Part shown: piece by piece, positions 14,965-26,300 of the stretch
Layout of the letters: every line of letters begins with the position of its first letter
Numbering within the stretch: the first letter of the stretch is position 1
Origin: Eleginops maclovinus
Lineage: Eukaryota > Chordata > Actinopteri > Perciformes > Eleginopidae
Assembly: GCF_036324505.1 (NCBI RefSeq)
Contig: NC_086370.1
Location: 16,394,600-16,458,599 of the forward strand
Length of the DNA stretch: 64,000 nt
Direction: 5' to 3'
Notes under the pieces: model-generated
The model's database searches: none
What the model saw: the letters and a program-made list of their open reading frames with translations, nothing else
What the model was told of the DNA's origin: nothing
Program-made: the position numbers and the translations under genes

Positions 14965-15804
14965 ATGTGTTTATTGTAAGCACTTTTCAAATATTTTTAG
15001 ATTTTTTTCTTTTTTTGACTTAGTGGAGATGTTTACATGATGTAAGAGTGTATGTGTGCTAACATGAGTCCTTCTGTCTGTATTTGAACTTTGTAAAAAG
15101 AGAATTTAAAGTTAAATTTTTCGAGGAATACTGTGATGTGATTGGTATTATAGGGGGAAATTCAAAACATTGTTGTGTTGTGAAAGCATGACTTGTGTAT
15201 ATTAGATTTATCATAGCAGATGTTTCCTATAAAGTGTCTCTAACTAATTTCAAACTACAATACCACATTACATCTTATATCCACCTTATATACACTCTAA
15301 TTATAAAACCACTGCTTCCCACAATTGTTTTATTATTATGTAAATAAAAACTGTTCTACATCATTATTCTCATATGTCCTTTCTTCTCCTATCTACTGTA
15401 CAGCCTTGTTCTTGTGTCTAGGTGTCCAATAGTATTTTATGGGAACTTAGGGTTTAACAAATTATTACTTTTATAAAGAATTGAGCTCTCAAATGCTATG
15501 CCACAAATCCATTCATCACTTTTACCAAATTCCAGTCAACAGTGAAAGAACGCAGGTTTGTACGAGTAATTCGACATCTTGACATTTAAGATCTGAGAAA
15601 AATAATACATGTTCAGGCACAACACCGGACTCCTCTCAGTTTCAGATGCCTCTTTTGGTTAAGGAGAGGAAGCTGGGTGGTGTCTTTATTTATGGGTGGA
15701 GCCCAAAGTCAGGAAATGAGTGAGAGAAAAAACTGTTTCCCTCCTTCACATGAGTTTGGGTCAGGATGCGTGAACCGGAGACACCGAAATAAACGTTTTT
15801 CAGG
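14965..15804. other. fas 3' UTR and intergenic/5' region of itprip
   Basis: A poly(A) signal AATAAA lies at 15343-15348, about 380 bp after the fas stop, and probably ends the transcript. The rest, up to the itprip first exon near 15800, holds no other gene that I can see. Confidence 0.5.
15343..15348 (+). terminator. fas: Poly(A) signal, fas
   Basis: Canonical AATAAA downstream of the fas stop codon, on the sense strand, in AT-rich sequence with T-rich sequence following. Confidence 0.6.
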
Positions 15805-16055
15805 ATGGACGTAGCGGAAAAACCGCACAAAGGTAGGTTTTAATCAACTGTTTTGACACCATAGTATTGTTAATGCTTTTAAAATAAACAGGTTACATCG
15901 ACACATTTAAAAGCGCGTTCAAACGTGCAGTTATGTCCCCCAGATGATGCCTGTTGCTTATGTTTGCTGAACGTTTTCGACATTGTTGTGTTCTTCAAAG
16001 CCTTGCACATCGACACAGAGTACTGTTTGTAAGCTGTAAAGTGACTCATGTTTCT

Positions 16056-16199
<144 letters not shown>

Positions 16200-16424
16200 T
16201 TTCCCTCGACATTTCCATGATGAGCGGTTACTCAGCCACTATTTTGTTGCTAAGACAACCAAGGAGGTAACTGCTGGCATGTGCAACAACTGTACAAGTA
16301 CACAGACACGTCACAGTGTGTGTGTGATGGAATTAAGTTGTATTACATTAGGCCTGCTTAGTGCGTGTACTTGTACTCGGATATGCTTTCAAGTAGCCTC
16401 AGAACAGCAGTGGAAAGTAATGAA

Positions 16425-17115
16425 CTATAGTAACAAGTGGTGGAATGTATGAGTACATTTAATCAAGTAATGTACTTAAATAGACAATTAAGGTAATTGT
16501 ACTTTTGTAGTTGTACTTCAGAACCTTTACGTTGTTCTACTTGACATTTTTACTCCACTACAATTTGTTGGCAAATGTTGTACTTTTTACTCCACTACAT
16601 TTATTGTACAGATTAAGTTGCTAGTTACTTTGCAGATTTAAATTATTAAATCAACTAATATGTTTTCGTGTTGCTACTTTTACTGAAGTACATGTTAATT
16701 ATTTGAACACTTCTTCCAACTCTGACAGTTACTCCTGTAGAAGGACTAGGCCTACAACTGGTATCTGAGTACTCCTCAACTACAATTTGATTTTGGAGGT
16801 TAATATTGCTATACTTTTTTAGTAGTTAGAAGTTGTAGGTTTATAGTATAATACACATTTAAATCTTATGTAAGTCTTATTGAAAGCTAATGTACTTGCA
16901 GGATTTTGCTATATTGACTTCATGGTTTATTGAAGTCGCTTTTGATAAAAGCAGCAGCTAAATGAAATAAAGGCTAATGAGTAAAACACAAAATATTTGT
17001 CTGTGAGATGTAGTGGAGTAGAAATACGAGGTAGCAAAAAATTCCAAGTAACTAAAGGCATTTCTTACAGTAAATGTACCAGCTGCAACATACTGAAATG
17101 TAATACAATAGCATA
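16425..17115. repeat. Dispersed fish repeat (GTGGTGGAATGTA type) in itprip intron 1
   Basis: Starts GTGGTGGAATGTATGAGTAC and is full of TACTTTTACTCCACTACA-type motifs in both orientations, a repeat I recognise as very common in percomorph fish genomes. No coding capacity. Related fragments occur at 28381-28570, about 38423-38460 and 53330-53400. Family name and exact right end are not certain. Confidence 0.6.
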
Positions 17116-18274
17116 AACATTTTTGCTGATAATACGTACAGGCACCTTTTAGGAATTTTACTTTAACCAGATTGTTTTTATTTAGCGGTAAGAAGATTAT
17201 TTAACATTTTAACTGTCTGAAACCTTTTTGAGGAAAACAAAAACTAGCTAGGATTTAGACTTTATATTGCTTACATGTTCAATGATAGATCTACAATCTT
17301 TTTTTTTAATGAAATACAGTACAGTCCTCTCTCTGTCTGGATTCATGTTTGTTTGGATGGACTGAGCCATGTTGGTATTGGAGAACAGCCCAGTGAGTAA
17401 GTCATGGGAAGTTTCCTGCGCTCTGGCCTCACATACGCTGCCATTACTGCTGTCATTTTAAATGTCGACTCAGAACAGCTTATAATCTCATGGTCTTATA
17501 GTGAGATCATGATGTAGGTGAACATCCTATTTCTTGTTTTACTTTAGCTGCAGGAAGTCCCATTTCAGGGCATTATACTACTTTCAGATTATATGATTGT
17601 AAAAGTAATTCAGTGCGCCTTTAACAGAGCAGTGTGTAGCTGTCTCTTTAACTTTTACTACATGGTTGGAACATAAGCAAGAGACTTGTGTAATTTTCTT
17701 TTCTGTACAGTTTATTGCATTACTTCTCGGTTATTTGATGACGTTCAGGAAGGAAGATAATGACGTCAATGCCAGTGTTCCCTACAGTGTTTCTCTAAGA
17801 AGCCAAATTTCATCATATATAATCTTTTTGGGATATTTTCAAGGAAGAGGGGTGTTGTTCCCTGTTTTTTGGGACAAAATGTTAACAGGATGTTAATGCT
17901 TAAAGGCACAACGTTAGTAACAGAATAGGGTTATTATCAGAGAAGGGCGACCAAAATGGCTCAATCTTCCTTCCTCCCATGTTGCACCCTCTGATACCCG
18001 AACGAGTGCGTCACTCAGCCCACTGCCTCTATATTTAGATGTGTATCAATCTGTGCTTCCCACTAGGATGGAGTGTTATTAACAAAACTATTTTCTTTAA
18101 TATACCGTGATTTGTATATGTTATATTCAGCATATTAAGATTTATTTGTGTCTTGAATCCACTTGTGTTTTCAATAACATCCAACTGTTTATGTGTTTGT
18201 TTCAGGATCTGAACAGCAGCTGCCCAGACGTCTGCGATGTGCTTCAATGTGTGTTTGTTAAAAACAAGCTGAAG

Positions 18275-19891
18275 ATGCAGGGGGCCATTGCACGAGTGTG
18301 TATGGTGGTGACTGCTGCCATATTAAACCACCCCTTGCTCTTTCCCCAAGAGAACACCACGCCTCCAGAGCAGGACGATGAGGTGATCGCTCGAATGCGG
18401 GAGCACGAGGAGAGGCTGGAAATAGAGCAGGCAAGGTTGGAGAAAGAGTTTTCACTGTTGGATTCAAAGCAGGAAGAAATATCCAGCTCAGAGGAAGGAT
18501 ATAGTTGGTACTTGTGGAGCACCGTGTCTTTTGTCATTTTTTTCACTATCGAGATGTGCAGGGTGAATCTTTCTGACACAGAAATTCGTCCAGTTGAGGA
18601 TGAAGACCTATTATCAGAGAGTGGTGCCATCACCCCCGGGACGATGGGGCTGAATAAGGACGTCCTGAGCAACTTCTGCGACAAATCCAACTACACTTCG
18701 GCTCATGAAAACTGGAGGGTGAGAGAGTTTGTTGAGGGTTTTGCAGATGACTTGCTGGAATCACTCAGGAGTTGTTGTGATGGGGAGGCAGACATGGAAG
18801 TCGGGGACTTTGTCGGGATTGGAAGCATGTTTGAGTCTTGGAAGGTGTGCAAGCCACTCACATGCGACCTTATAGTGCCTTTCTCGCCTCCAGATCCGTA
18901 CTCCTTCCAGTTTGACTTGTGGTGCAGCCCTTCCAGTGACATGCCTCCAGACATGCAGGGCTGTGGTAGGATAAAGGTGGCAGGCTTTCGGGATGACAAG
19001 GAGGGATGTCTCTGTGGCTCTGCTAACCTGGGGGAGGACTTGCTCTGTCTGTTGCATGGTAGGGATGACACAGTCAAATTGGACCATAGTCCTGAGGAGC
19101 TGCTGTGCTCTAGGAACACTCAATTGTTAGCCAAAGATCAAATCATGAAGTGGTTTCAGATCAGTTTAACCAAAGCGTGGGGCCGCATCTCTCACAAATA
19201 CGACTTTGAAGTCACGTTTGGCAACCTGGATGCAGCCGGTGCACTCAAGATCCGATTCCGTTCATGGAAAGTCATCGTAATGAACATTATACCGGTTGTT
19301 CAGCTGGAAAGTACGGATGCTTATTTTGTCCCACACTTTCCATCAGATCATGACAGCTCTCCCGACCCATACTGGACCCTCTCGTATGCTGTCTACGAGA
19401 GGAATTTGCTGAAACATTTAGCTAAATGCCTGCCACAAAATTCCTGTCATTTACACTGCCTTCAGATTGTGACTTTCCTACACAAAAAGCAAACGGTACT
19501 CACAGGAAAAACTGCCCTCACAAACTACCACCTAAAGACTTCCCTGTTGCACGTGTTGCTGAGTAAAAGGCCCTCTGCGTGGGGCATTGAGAATACTGAG
19601 CACAGGCTTCGGGATGTGCTCAGCTTCTTACAGAGGAGCCTACATGAGAAGAAACTTCATCACGCTCTGATTGGGAACAGTAGAGTGCCAGAAGAACTGC
19701 AGGTGCCTGAGGTCATTAGCAAAGCAGGGCCCATCAATCTCTTTCGGTCTTTGGTGTTGCAAAGGGAACTTTATGCAGCAACAGTCAGGCATTTCAAAGA
19801 GATGTTGAGAAACGCACCCGTGCTCATACAAGAGTTCACTCCGCCCTTATCAAACGGAGGTTTACACCACAGGCAAGAGGAAAGTTTATGA
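18275..19891 (+). CDS. itprip: Inositol 1,4,5-trisphosphate receptor-interacting protein
   Basis: Single coding exon of 538 residues (human ITPRIP 547). The exon begins at acceptor 18205/18206, so the open frame upstream of it is intron; the first ATG in frame after the acceptor is 18275, and MQGAIARVCM is followed by LNHPLLFPQENTT as in mammalian ITPRIP. Order: N-terminal hydrophobic segment (1-24), charged coiled coil (about 36-70), transmembrane helix (about 77-95, WSTVSFVIFF), then a Mab-21/nucleotidyltransferase-like domain (about 170-500) with REFVEGFADDLLESLRS and DMEVGDFVGIGSM. The family (DANGER proteins) is known to bind the IP3 receptor and modulate its calcium sensitivity. The coding part is intronless, as in the family. 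A poly(A) signal follows at 20228. Confidence 0.96.
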   Translation: MQGAIARVCMVVTAAILNHPLLFPQENTTPPEQDDEVIARMREHEERLEIEQARLEKEFSLLDSKQEEISSSEEGYSWYLWSTVSFVIFFTIEMCRVNLSDTEIRPVEDEDLLSESGAITPGTMGLNKDVLSNFCDKSNYTSAHENWRVREFVEGFADDLLESLRSCCDGEADMEVGDFVGIGSMFESWKVCKPLTCDLIVPFSPPDPYSFQFDLWCSPSSDMPPDMQGCGRIKVAGFRDDKEGCLCGSANLGEDLLCLLHGRDDTVKLDHSPEELLCSRNTQLLAKDQIMKWFQISLTKAWGRISHKYDFEVTFGNLDAAGALKIRFRSWKVIVMNIIPVVQLESTDAYFVPHFPSDHDSSPDPYWTLSYAVYERNLLKHLAKCLPQNSCHLHCLQIVTFLHKKQTVLTGKTALTNYHLKTSLLHVLLSKRPSAWGIENTEHRLRDVLSFLQRSLHEKKLHHALIGNSRVPEELQVPEVISKAGPINLFRSLVLQRELYAATVRHFKEMLRNAPVLIQEFTPPLSNGGLHHRQEESL

Positions 19892-21115
19892 GCTTAGGCC
19901 AGGTTTTTCTAAAACTAAACCACCAACAGATCTTTAAATATCATTCAGTGTTACTAAGAATAATGGTATGAATAGTTACACCAGATGAGCAATCAAATGA
20001 AAAGGTGAACATACGACAGTTATCTTAAAATCACCTAGTGGTTCGTACTGTAGCTGTTGTCTTGACGTGTTAAATGAAGTCTGAAGGATTGTTTCTGAAG
20101 CTTAAAAGTAGGGCTGCACAATTATTTGAAATGATATCAAAATTCACAGTATGGACATGTGCAATATTCAAATAGCAGGAAGCACAATATTTGTTATAGA
20201 CTAAATTTGTGTTAGTATACAATTTTGAATAAAGGGTTGTGGAGCTGTAAGAGATATCCTAGCCAACAAATCTTACTCTACAGACAAAACATTATTTGGT
20301 ACACATCATCTTTAACAATTACCTTATACACATTTAATATACTTTTCAATAATAACAATTTCAAAATAAACAATCCCTTCAATGTTTGTGAATCATATTG
20401 CAATATCTGACAAAAGAAATTCATAATTAGTTTTTCTATAAATCATGCAGACCAACTTATAAGTCAATGTGTATGCTTTATAAATGTAACCTGGAGAGAT
20501 TTAAAAGAAGCAGCAACAAGTGAACTAAATGAAAATAGCTGTATGTTGGGGTAACATTTAACAGAAATACCTCTGATAATATACCAGTCCAAACAAGGAA
20601 TCATTTTCCTGACAGTAAAGCAGTGTTTTGGTTTTCCTAAATATTCTCCAAATCTAATGGCAGCTATTACATGTGGTGATGTTCAGTGTTTTTTGTATTG
20701 CTAATTATAAAGCAAAGTTTGCTATATTGTTGTGCCGATTACATTTCTAATGTGTTGGACAGCCTTAGTTGGCCTTGAGGAAAAACATTATTTAGTTTTT
20801 GTTTATTAATATATCACACAGACAGAAATTCAGGCAAGAGTCATAACATCTACATTTTTTATTAGAAAAGAAAAGTGCCATATTTTCCTGTACCTCATTT
20901 TGGTTCATATTTAATATTTCCTTTAATAACAAATCAAGACTTATACTTCCAATTACACATAATTCCTGTATCCCTTTTTAATGTTAACTCATAACGATAT
21001 CTGTCGCAAAATATGTTCCTATGATAAAGTTGTAAAAACAGACCTGATCCCAGAATCAACCAAAACTGGATATGAATAACAAATGGGACGGTTTTAGATT
21101 TTGATCCCTTCTGTT
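19892..21115. other. itprip 3' UTR, then intergenic AT-rich sequence and gsto1 3' UTR
   Basis: AATAAA at 20228-20233 (plus) likely ends itprip; TTTATT at 20858-20863 is AATAAA on the minus strand and likely ends gsto1. Near 20108 a TAGGGCTGCACAAT motif resembles the end of a common fish repeat, but I could not find a convincing partner end. Confidence 0.5.
20228..20233 (+). terminator. itprip: Poly(A) signal, itprip
   Basis: Canonical AATAAA, about 340 bp after the itprip stop codon on the sense strand. Confidence 0.55.
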
Positions 21116-23081
21116 CTACAGGCCGTAGTCGTAGTCAGGCTTTCCCTCCTGGTAAGTCTTGTAAAAGGCCTTGTAGGTTTCTGCACTGTGCATGGACGCT
21201 TTGACCGCCGGGTCCTCCGACATGCGCTCTGTCCACTTCTTCAGCTCAGGTGTGCCATCCAGGCAGCTGAAATGACAATGGGAATAAATTGTTGACCAAA
21301 TGGCAAGATATAAACATAAGTTGCATATATCTGTTAAGGTGAAATTCCCTGCTCCTCAAGTCTTATTTCTGGACTTTACCTCATATTTGAACATTTTGCT
21401 TTTCTCTATTGTTACCTTGAATGTTTTGAAATGCTTCCACAAATAAAATGTATTTATTTTTGAATGTCCTGAGAGGTTATTACTTACTGTTTGAGTTCAC
21501 ACACCTCCAGTCTCTCAAACCATGGCCACATCATGTAGTCGATCATTGTGATGGCATCACCACCAAAGAACTTGGTCTTCTTGTTAACTATGTCCTGTAA
21601 AAACATCAGTATGTTCATGTTGTAAAACACTGAATAGCCAGGTAAAGACATTGAAGACAGACCCTTCGGTGAACTCACTCATTATCTTTGACGGTTATTT
21701 AGGGTCCATTAAAAAATCAGTTGCACATAAGCTCTTTCCTTGTGACAATCTACCACATCACATGTCTGCTGACTGTGTAAAGAAGCCAGAGCACTCAACT
21801 TTGCAACCTACCTCATTTAATTTGGCAAACTTCTCTTTCAGTTCTCCTTCCAGTGCAGAGACATCCTCACCTTTCTGTCTCCCCATTGGGATCTTGTAGA
21901 AGTAAGGTACTACCTGTAGAAAACAAAAGCATTGTTCTATTATCTCAAGATCCTAACAGTAGACATGTAGCGTAAATAAAAAGGAAAAAAAAGTATGAAG
22001 AAGTCCCTATATAACATACCTTGGAGAAATGCTCCAACATCATCTTCTGTTGGGCTTTACCAAAAGGAGAGGATGGAAGCAGCTTCTTTTCAGGGTAAAC
22101 TTCCTCCAGGTACTCGCAGGTGATTGGAGAATCATAAATCACCTCACCAGCAGGGTTCTCCAGTGTTGGGACAAGCCCGAGAGGATTCTTCTTAAGGAAC
22201 CAGTCAGGTTTGTCTTTCAGGTTGATGTTAATGGTTTCATGCCTGAGAGAAAAACCAAACAGATTTTGCATTTTTAATAAAAAAGCCCCCAGGTATTTCA
22301 TATTTTAATACAAGGGGAATCTATTGATATTTATATTGAAGCGTCATTAAACGTGTTTTACTTAATCCCTTTGGCAGCCAGCACTAATCTGGTCCTCTGG
22401 GCGAAAGGGCAGAATCTCATGCTGTAAAGTCTGATTTTGCCGTCGGCGACTGGACCAGGTGCAGCACTTCCTGTGAGAATAAAATGAATGGACATTTTCG
22501 TTAAATGACAAAAATATGTTGATTTATGTTTTTATTATTAATGTATAAAAGTAAACATTCAAATGTATTCTGACTTTCTTTTACCGTTTTATGCCTAATC
22601 ATTGTACTTATATTTACGTATCCATTTGAAGGCATCTTATAGCTACAGTAAAAGGTTTCTTGTATTCTACATAACAAGCAAAGAATAATTTCAGAACGTA
22701 CAATTCGTATGAATAAAAAGTGATTAAAGTGCGTCATCCATGGTACTCTTATTTTGAGACGTTACGTAATGCAGCCGTTTCGTACCGTCAAGTTTTGAAA
22801 CATTACAGCCCTATGCAAAGAGCAGGAAATGCACAGGTGCTCAAACATCTGGCGGGATGAGGATATCTAAACTATATATTAAAATATAGTTTACATATAA
22901 AGCAATGCATTCAGTTGAAAAGAAAGCTCTGATAAGTACGTGACGGATTTAAGGAAGTGAAAAAGCATATGTGTGCTGCTAATGATAGTTTAGCTTTCTA
23001 GCAAAATATTACTTGCAAGACTGTCCTTGAGTTATCCATGTTATGCTCCTTACCTTTGGCGAAACTCTTTTCAGTAGACAT
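21116..23081 (-). CDS. gsto1: Glutathione S-transferase omega
   Basis: Six coding exons on the minus strand, in transcript order: 23081-23054, 22470-22362, 22242-22020, 21913-21812, 21594-21488 and 21266-21116. Total 720 nt, 239 residues, the usual omega-class length; all junctions are GT-AG and in phase. The thioredoxin-like N-terminal domain carries [18 protein letters not shown] with the omega-class catalytic cysteine at residue 30. [20 protein letters not shown] is the glutathione-binding cis-Pro/ESAITC-like segment. The C-terminal helical domain includes [20 protein letters not shown]. Known activity: glutathione-dependent thiol transfer, dehydroascorbate and methylarsonate reduction in the cytosol. 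The sequence is closest to GSTO1, but GSTO1/GSTO2 orthology needs a tree. It is transcribed divergently from cfap43. Confidence 0.95.
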
Positions 23082-23346
23082 GTTTGCAATACAGCTGGTG
23101 GTCTCAGTATAACCAGAGAAGGTGAGTAAAAGACGAGAACAGACCGTACTAGTTACAGCGAGATGTGGCTGTACTATTGAATGTTTCCTGTACTTCCGGT
23201 ATGGGCGTGTCAGATAACGTTTCAGCCAATAGCATTAAGAGTTTTTTGGTTGCCCGGGATACGCAAAAACTAACCCTTTTTGTCGGTTGTATTTGTGGGG
23301 GAAACCAGTTTAATTGTACTCTTTGTCATGTTATTTTTTTATTGAA
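23082..23346. promoter_or_regulatory. Bidirectional gsto1/cfap43 promoter region
   Basis: Only 265 bp separate the two start codons. A CCAAT box (CAGCCAATAG) is at about 23223-23232. GTTGCCCGGGATAC at 23249-23262 resembles an RFX X-box (GTTGCC half-site, 2-bp spacer, RGNNAC-like half), 84 bp before the cfap43 ATG, a typical position for ciliary genes. Promoter function is inferred. Confidence 0.55.
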
Positions 23347-26300
23347 ATGGATGACATTACAAGTTTAAAAGTCAGGTATGTAACTGCTCAAATTTCCCTA
23401 ACTATTTTTTTCTTCTCTGTCACATATTCACTGTTAATTCAACGTCTTTATCTCTGTTGTCTACTTTGTGCTTCACACATTAGCGCACATACGGGTCACT
23501 GAGGGGTAGTATAAGCGCTAACCCCAATAACCCGTATGCATGCTAGCTAATACCTGGCTGTGTTGCTCCCTCCAGGTGGATACAATGTTTTACAAACAAA
23601 TGCATCGAGTTTGTCGACAACAAGACAGTATGTTATACTTGTGGGAGTCATATTTGTTTCCTCAACCTGGAGACAAAAAAGCAAAGTGTGCTTCAAAGTC
23701 CTGGACGAGGAATTGGTGCCTTAACAGCTAATGGCAAAAGTGGGACTTTTGCTTTCTCCGAAGAAAAGCTATCCCCATCTATATTTGTGTACACTTTTCG
23801 AGAGTTTCAGTTGAAGAATGAATTAAAAGGTAAGAATCCCCCACCCCCCACCCCCCAGCTAAGATCACATGGTTTTACCAACATGCCATTACCATTTCTT
23901 TATTGTATTTATTCAGATAAACACTAAATAATTCCCATTGATTTCTCTTCTAGGAGCAGCACAACTGGATTTCACATCTCTGACATTAAGTGAAGGTGGT
24001 CCTTATTTAGGATGCTGTTCGTCTTTTCCAGAATACACCATAACAGTGTGGTAAGCTAATGAATACACTTTATGCTGTGTAATTCATATTTTCCTATATG
24101 TTTATTTAGGCTAAGCAGCTCTGTTACTGTCATCATGACTGCTATCCAGGAACTGGGAAACTGCCGAGCCACTTTGTACACAACCGCAAGCTGGGCAGGA
24201 TGTCATTTCTTTGGTGTTCAACCCTCTGAACTGGCTCCAGCTCTGTGCTTTGGGCACTACATCCCTCACTGTCTGGAACATTGAGAAGAGTGACAAGTTT
24301 CATGCCCTGAAACCAAGGTAAAACAGGCTTTGCTGTAAACGCAAGTATTTAAAAATCCAAATTGATATATGGTCATGAGATTTTCTTTACATTTTTGATG
24401 TAAAATGGATTAATTTGATCAACTTTCCTAAATAATCTACATTTATACTGTACGTTCCATAAGCAACAAGTACAATGTGGACTGAAAAACACAAGCAGCA
24501 TCTCTGTTTAGTGTCAAACAATAATAAGGATGTTTGTGTGTTTTTTGTTGCATTGCAGTTTGATAGAGCTTCCAGCAAAAGATGGTTCCTTTGTCGAGAA
24601 ATTGGTGCCCCCCTCTCATACTGTCAGTAACAAACTGCCCTATTATGGTCTGGAGATGCCTCCAACTGCCATATCAGGGCTCAAGGGAAACAAAGCAGAA
24701 AACATTGTGGTACTGTCCCACTGTCATTAACACACTTATATAGACAACAGTAATACACTATCAACAGTTAATATGTTTGTTTGGGTGTAACGGCTGTATT
24801 TTTAAAATGTAAAAACAAGGATCAAATGTAAACTGTTACCCAACTCTTCATGTGATTACACAGACTAAACTCTGCACAAAAGCCAGAGTCACTCCTACTG
24901 CAATCTGCTGGACAGCCACATCAGAGCTTTATGTAGGCTGTGAGGAAGGCTTTCTGCTCCTTGTTGACCCAGAGAGCCTCTATGCCTCAGTGCTCTTCAA
25001 CCCCACAAGTAAACAAACACACACACTACAACACTGGGATGCATAAGATATTAAAAAGAGAGATTTGCTTAATTTATTTACATTTTAATGTTCCCTATTT
25101 TCAGCTGCTGATGCCATACCTGAACTGACACATGGAAACTTTCAGGGTTTAACCCTTAACAAGAACGGTTTGATTGCTGTCGGAAAGGTACAATGCTCTC
25201 CTTAACATCTGGTGACTCGCGTTCAAAATGTAATGACATATAATAATGAATTATTCTGCCAAATGGCATCAGGTATTCTCAATTAATCCAAACTAAAAAT
25301 GCTTTTGTTTTACAGGAGAGTGTTGTTCACTGTCTGCAAATCAAAGGGTCTCAAATCGACATCACACACACGTGGCAATTAGAAGGACCGGTCATAACTG
25401 CGATGTACTCCCCTGACCATGAAATATTACTTTTGTCTTCTAATACAGTAAGCATTTACATATACCACAGTGTAAATGATTGCACACAAAGATACTCACC
25501 TACTTATAACATGTTACATACGATATAAATAACTACTGGGAACTGACAGTCTTTTTGTTTTTTAGGGGCAAATCTATCTGTTGAAGCCAACTGAGTCTGA
25601 GAACTTTGTGAAGGTCCTGGATGTTCTCTGCGGAAACTTTGTGGCTGCACATCTGTCACACACTGACATGAACATTTGTGTGGTAAAGCCTTCGTGTTGC
25701 TCAAGAAGTGCCTTGTTGTGATTTCAAGTGTAATTCGGTCTGTCTGTTATTGAGTGGTGGTGTTTTTGTTGCTTTCAGTCAGTGAGAGACTCTGGAGAAC
25801 TGCAGCTGTGGTCTGCAGATGGCACTACCCTTGGTTCCCTGTCCCTTCAAACTGAGGTCAGAGTCACAACATGAACATTTAGAATGAAATTATATCAGTA
25901 GTGTCAGAGTAAGAAAAAAAAATCTGAAGCTCGTCCAAATCAAGAGGTACTTAGATTGTGTCTGTTTAGGTAACAAGCATGGCCTGCTGTCCTATTGCAC
26001 ATTATGCAGCTGTTGGAACAGCTTCAGGAAATGTCCTTTTCATTGACCTGAACATGGAGCATCAGCCTCGCCTGGTGCATCAGGTTCATCTCTACCCTAC
26101 TCCTGTGGATCACCTAGCGTAAGTATTCTCCATCTGTAATGAATATAGTTGCTGGTACCAAAATATGTCATCATATATTCACAAAGTAGAACCAGGACTT
26201 ATCTGTAAGTTAGCTGAAAAAAATGTCCCTTTTTAAATGGTCAAATGCTTTTTTTTTTACTTGATGAATGTGTGTGTGCATGTGTGTTTCTTTTAAGTTT

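Noticed and set aside
18107..18274. Upstream extension of the itprip open frame to 18107
   Set aside because: A good acceptor (TTTGTTTCAG) at 18205 shows the upstream part is intron, and homology to ITPRIP begins at the ATG at 18275.
20100..20770. Possible MITE starting TAGGGCTGCACAAT and ending near GACAGCCTTAG
   Set aside because: The ends match at only about 10 of 14 positions and the flanks show no target duplication.
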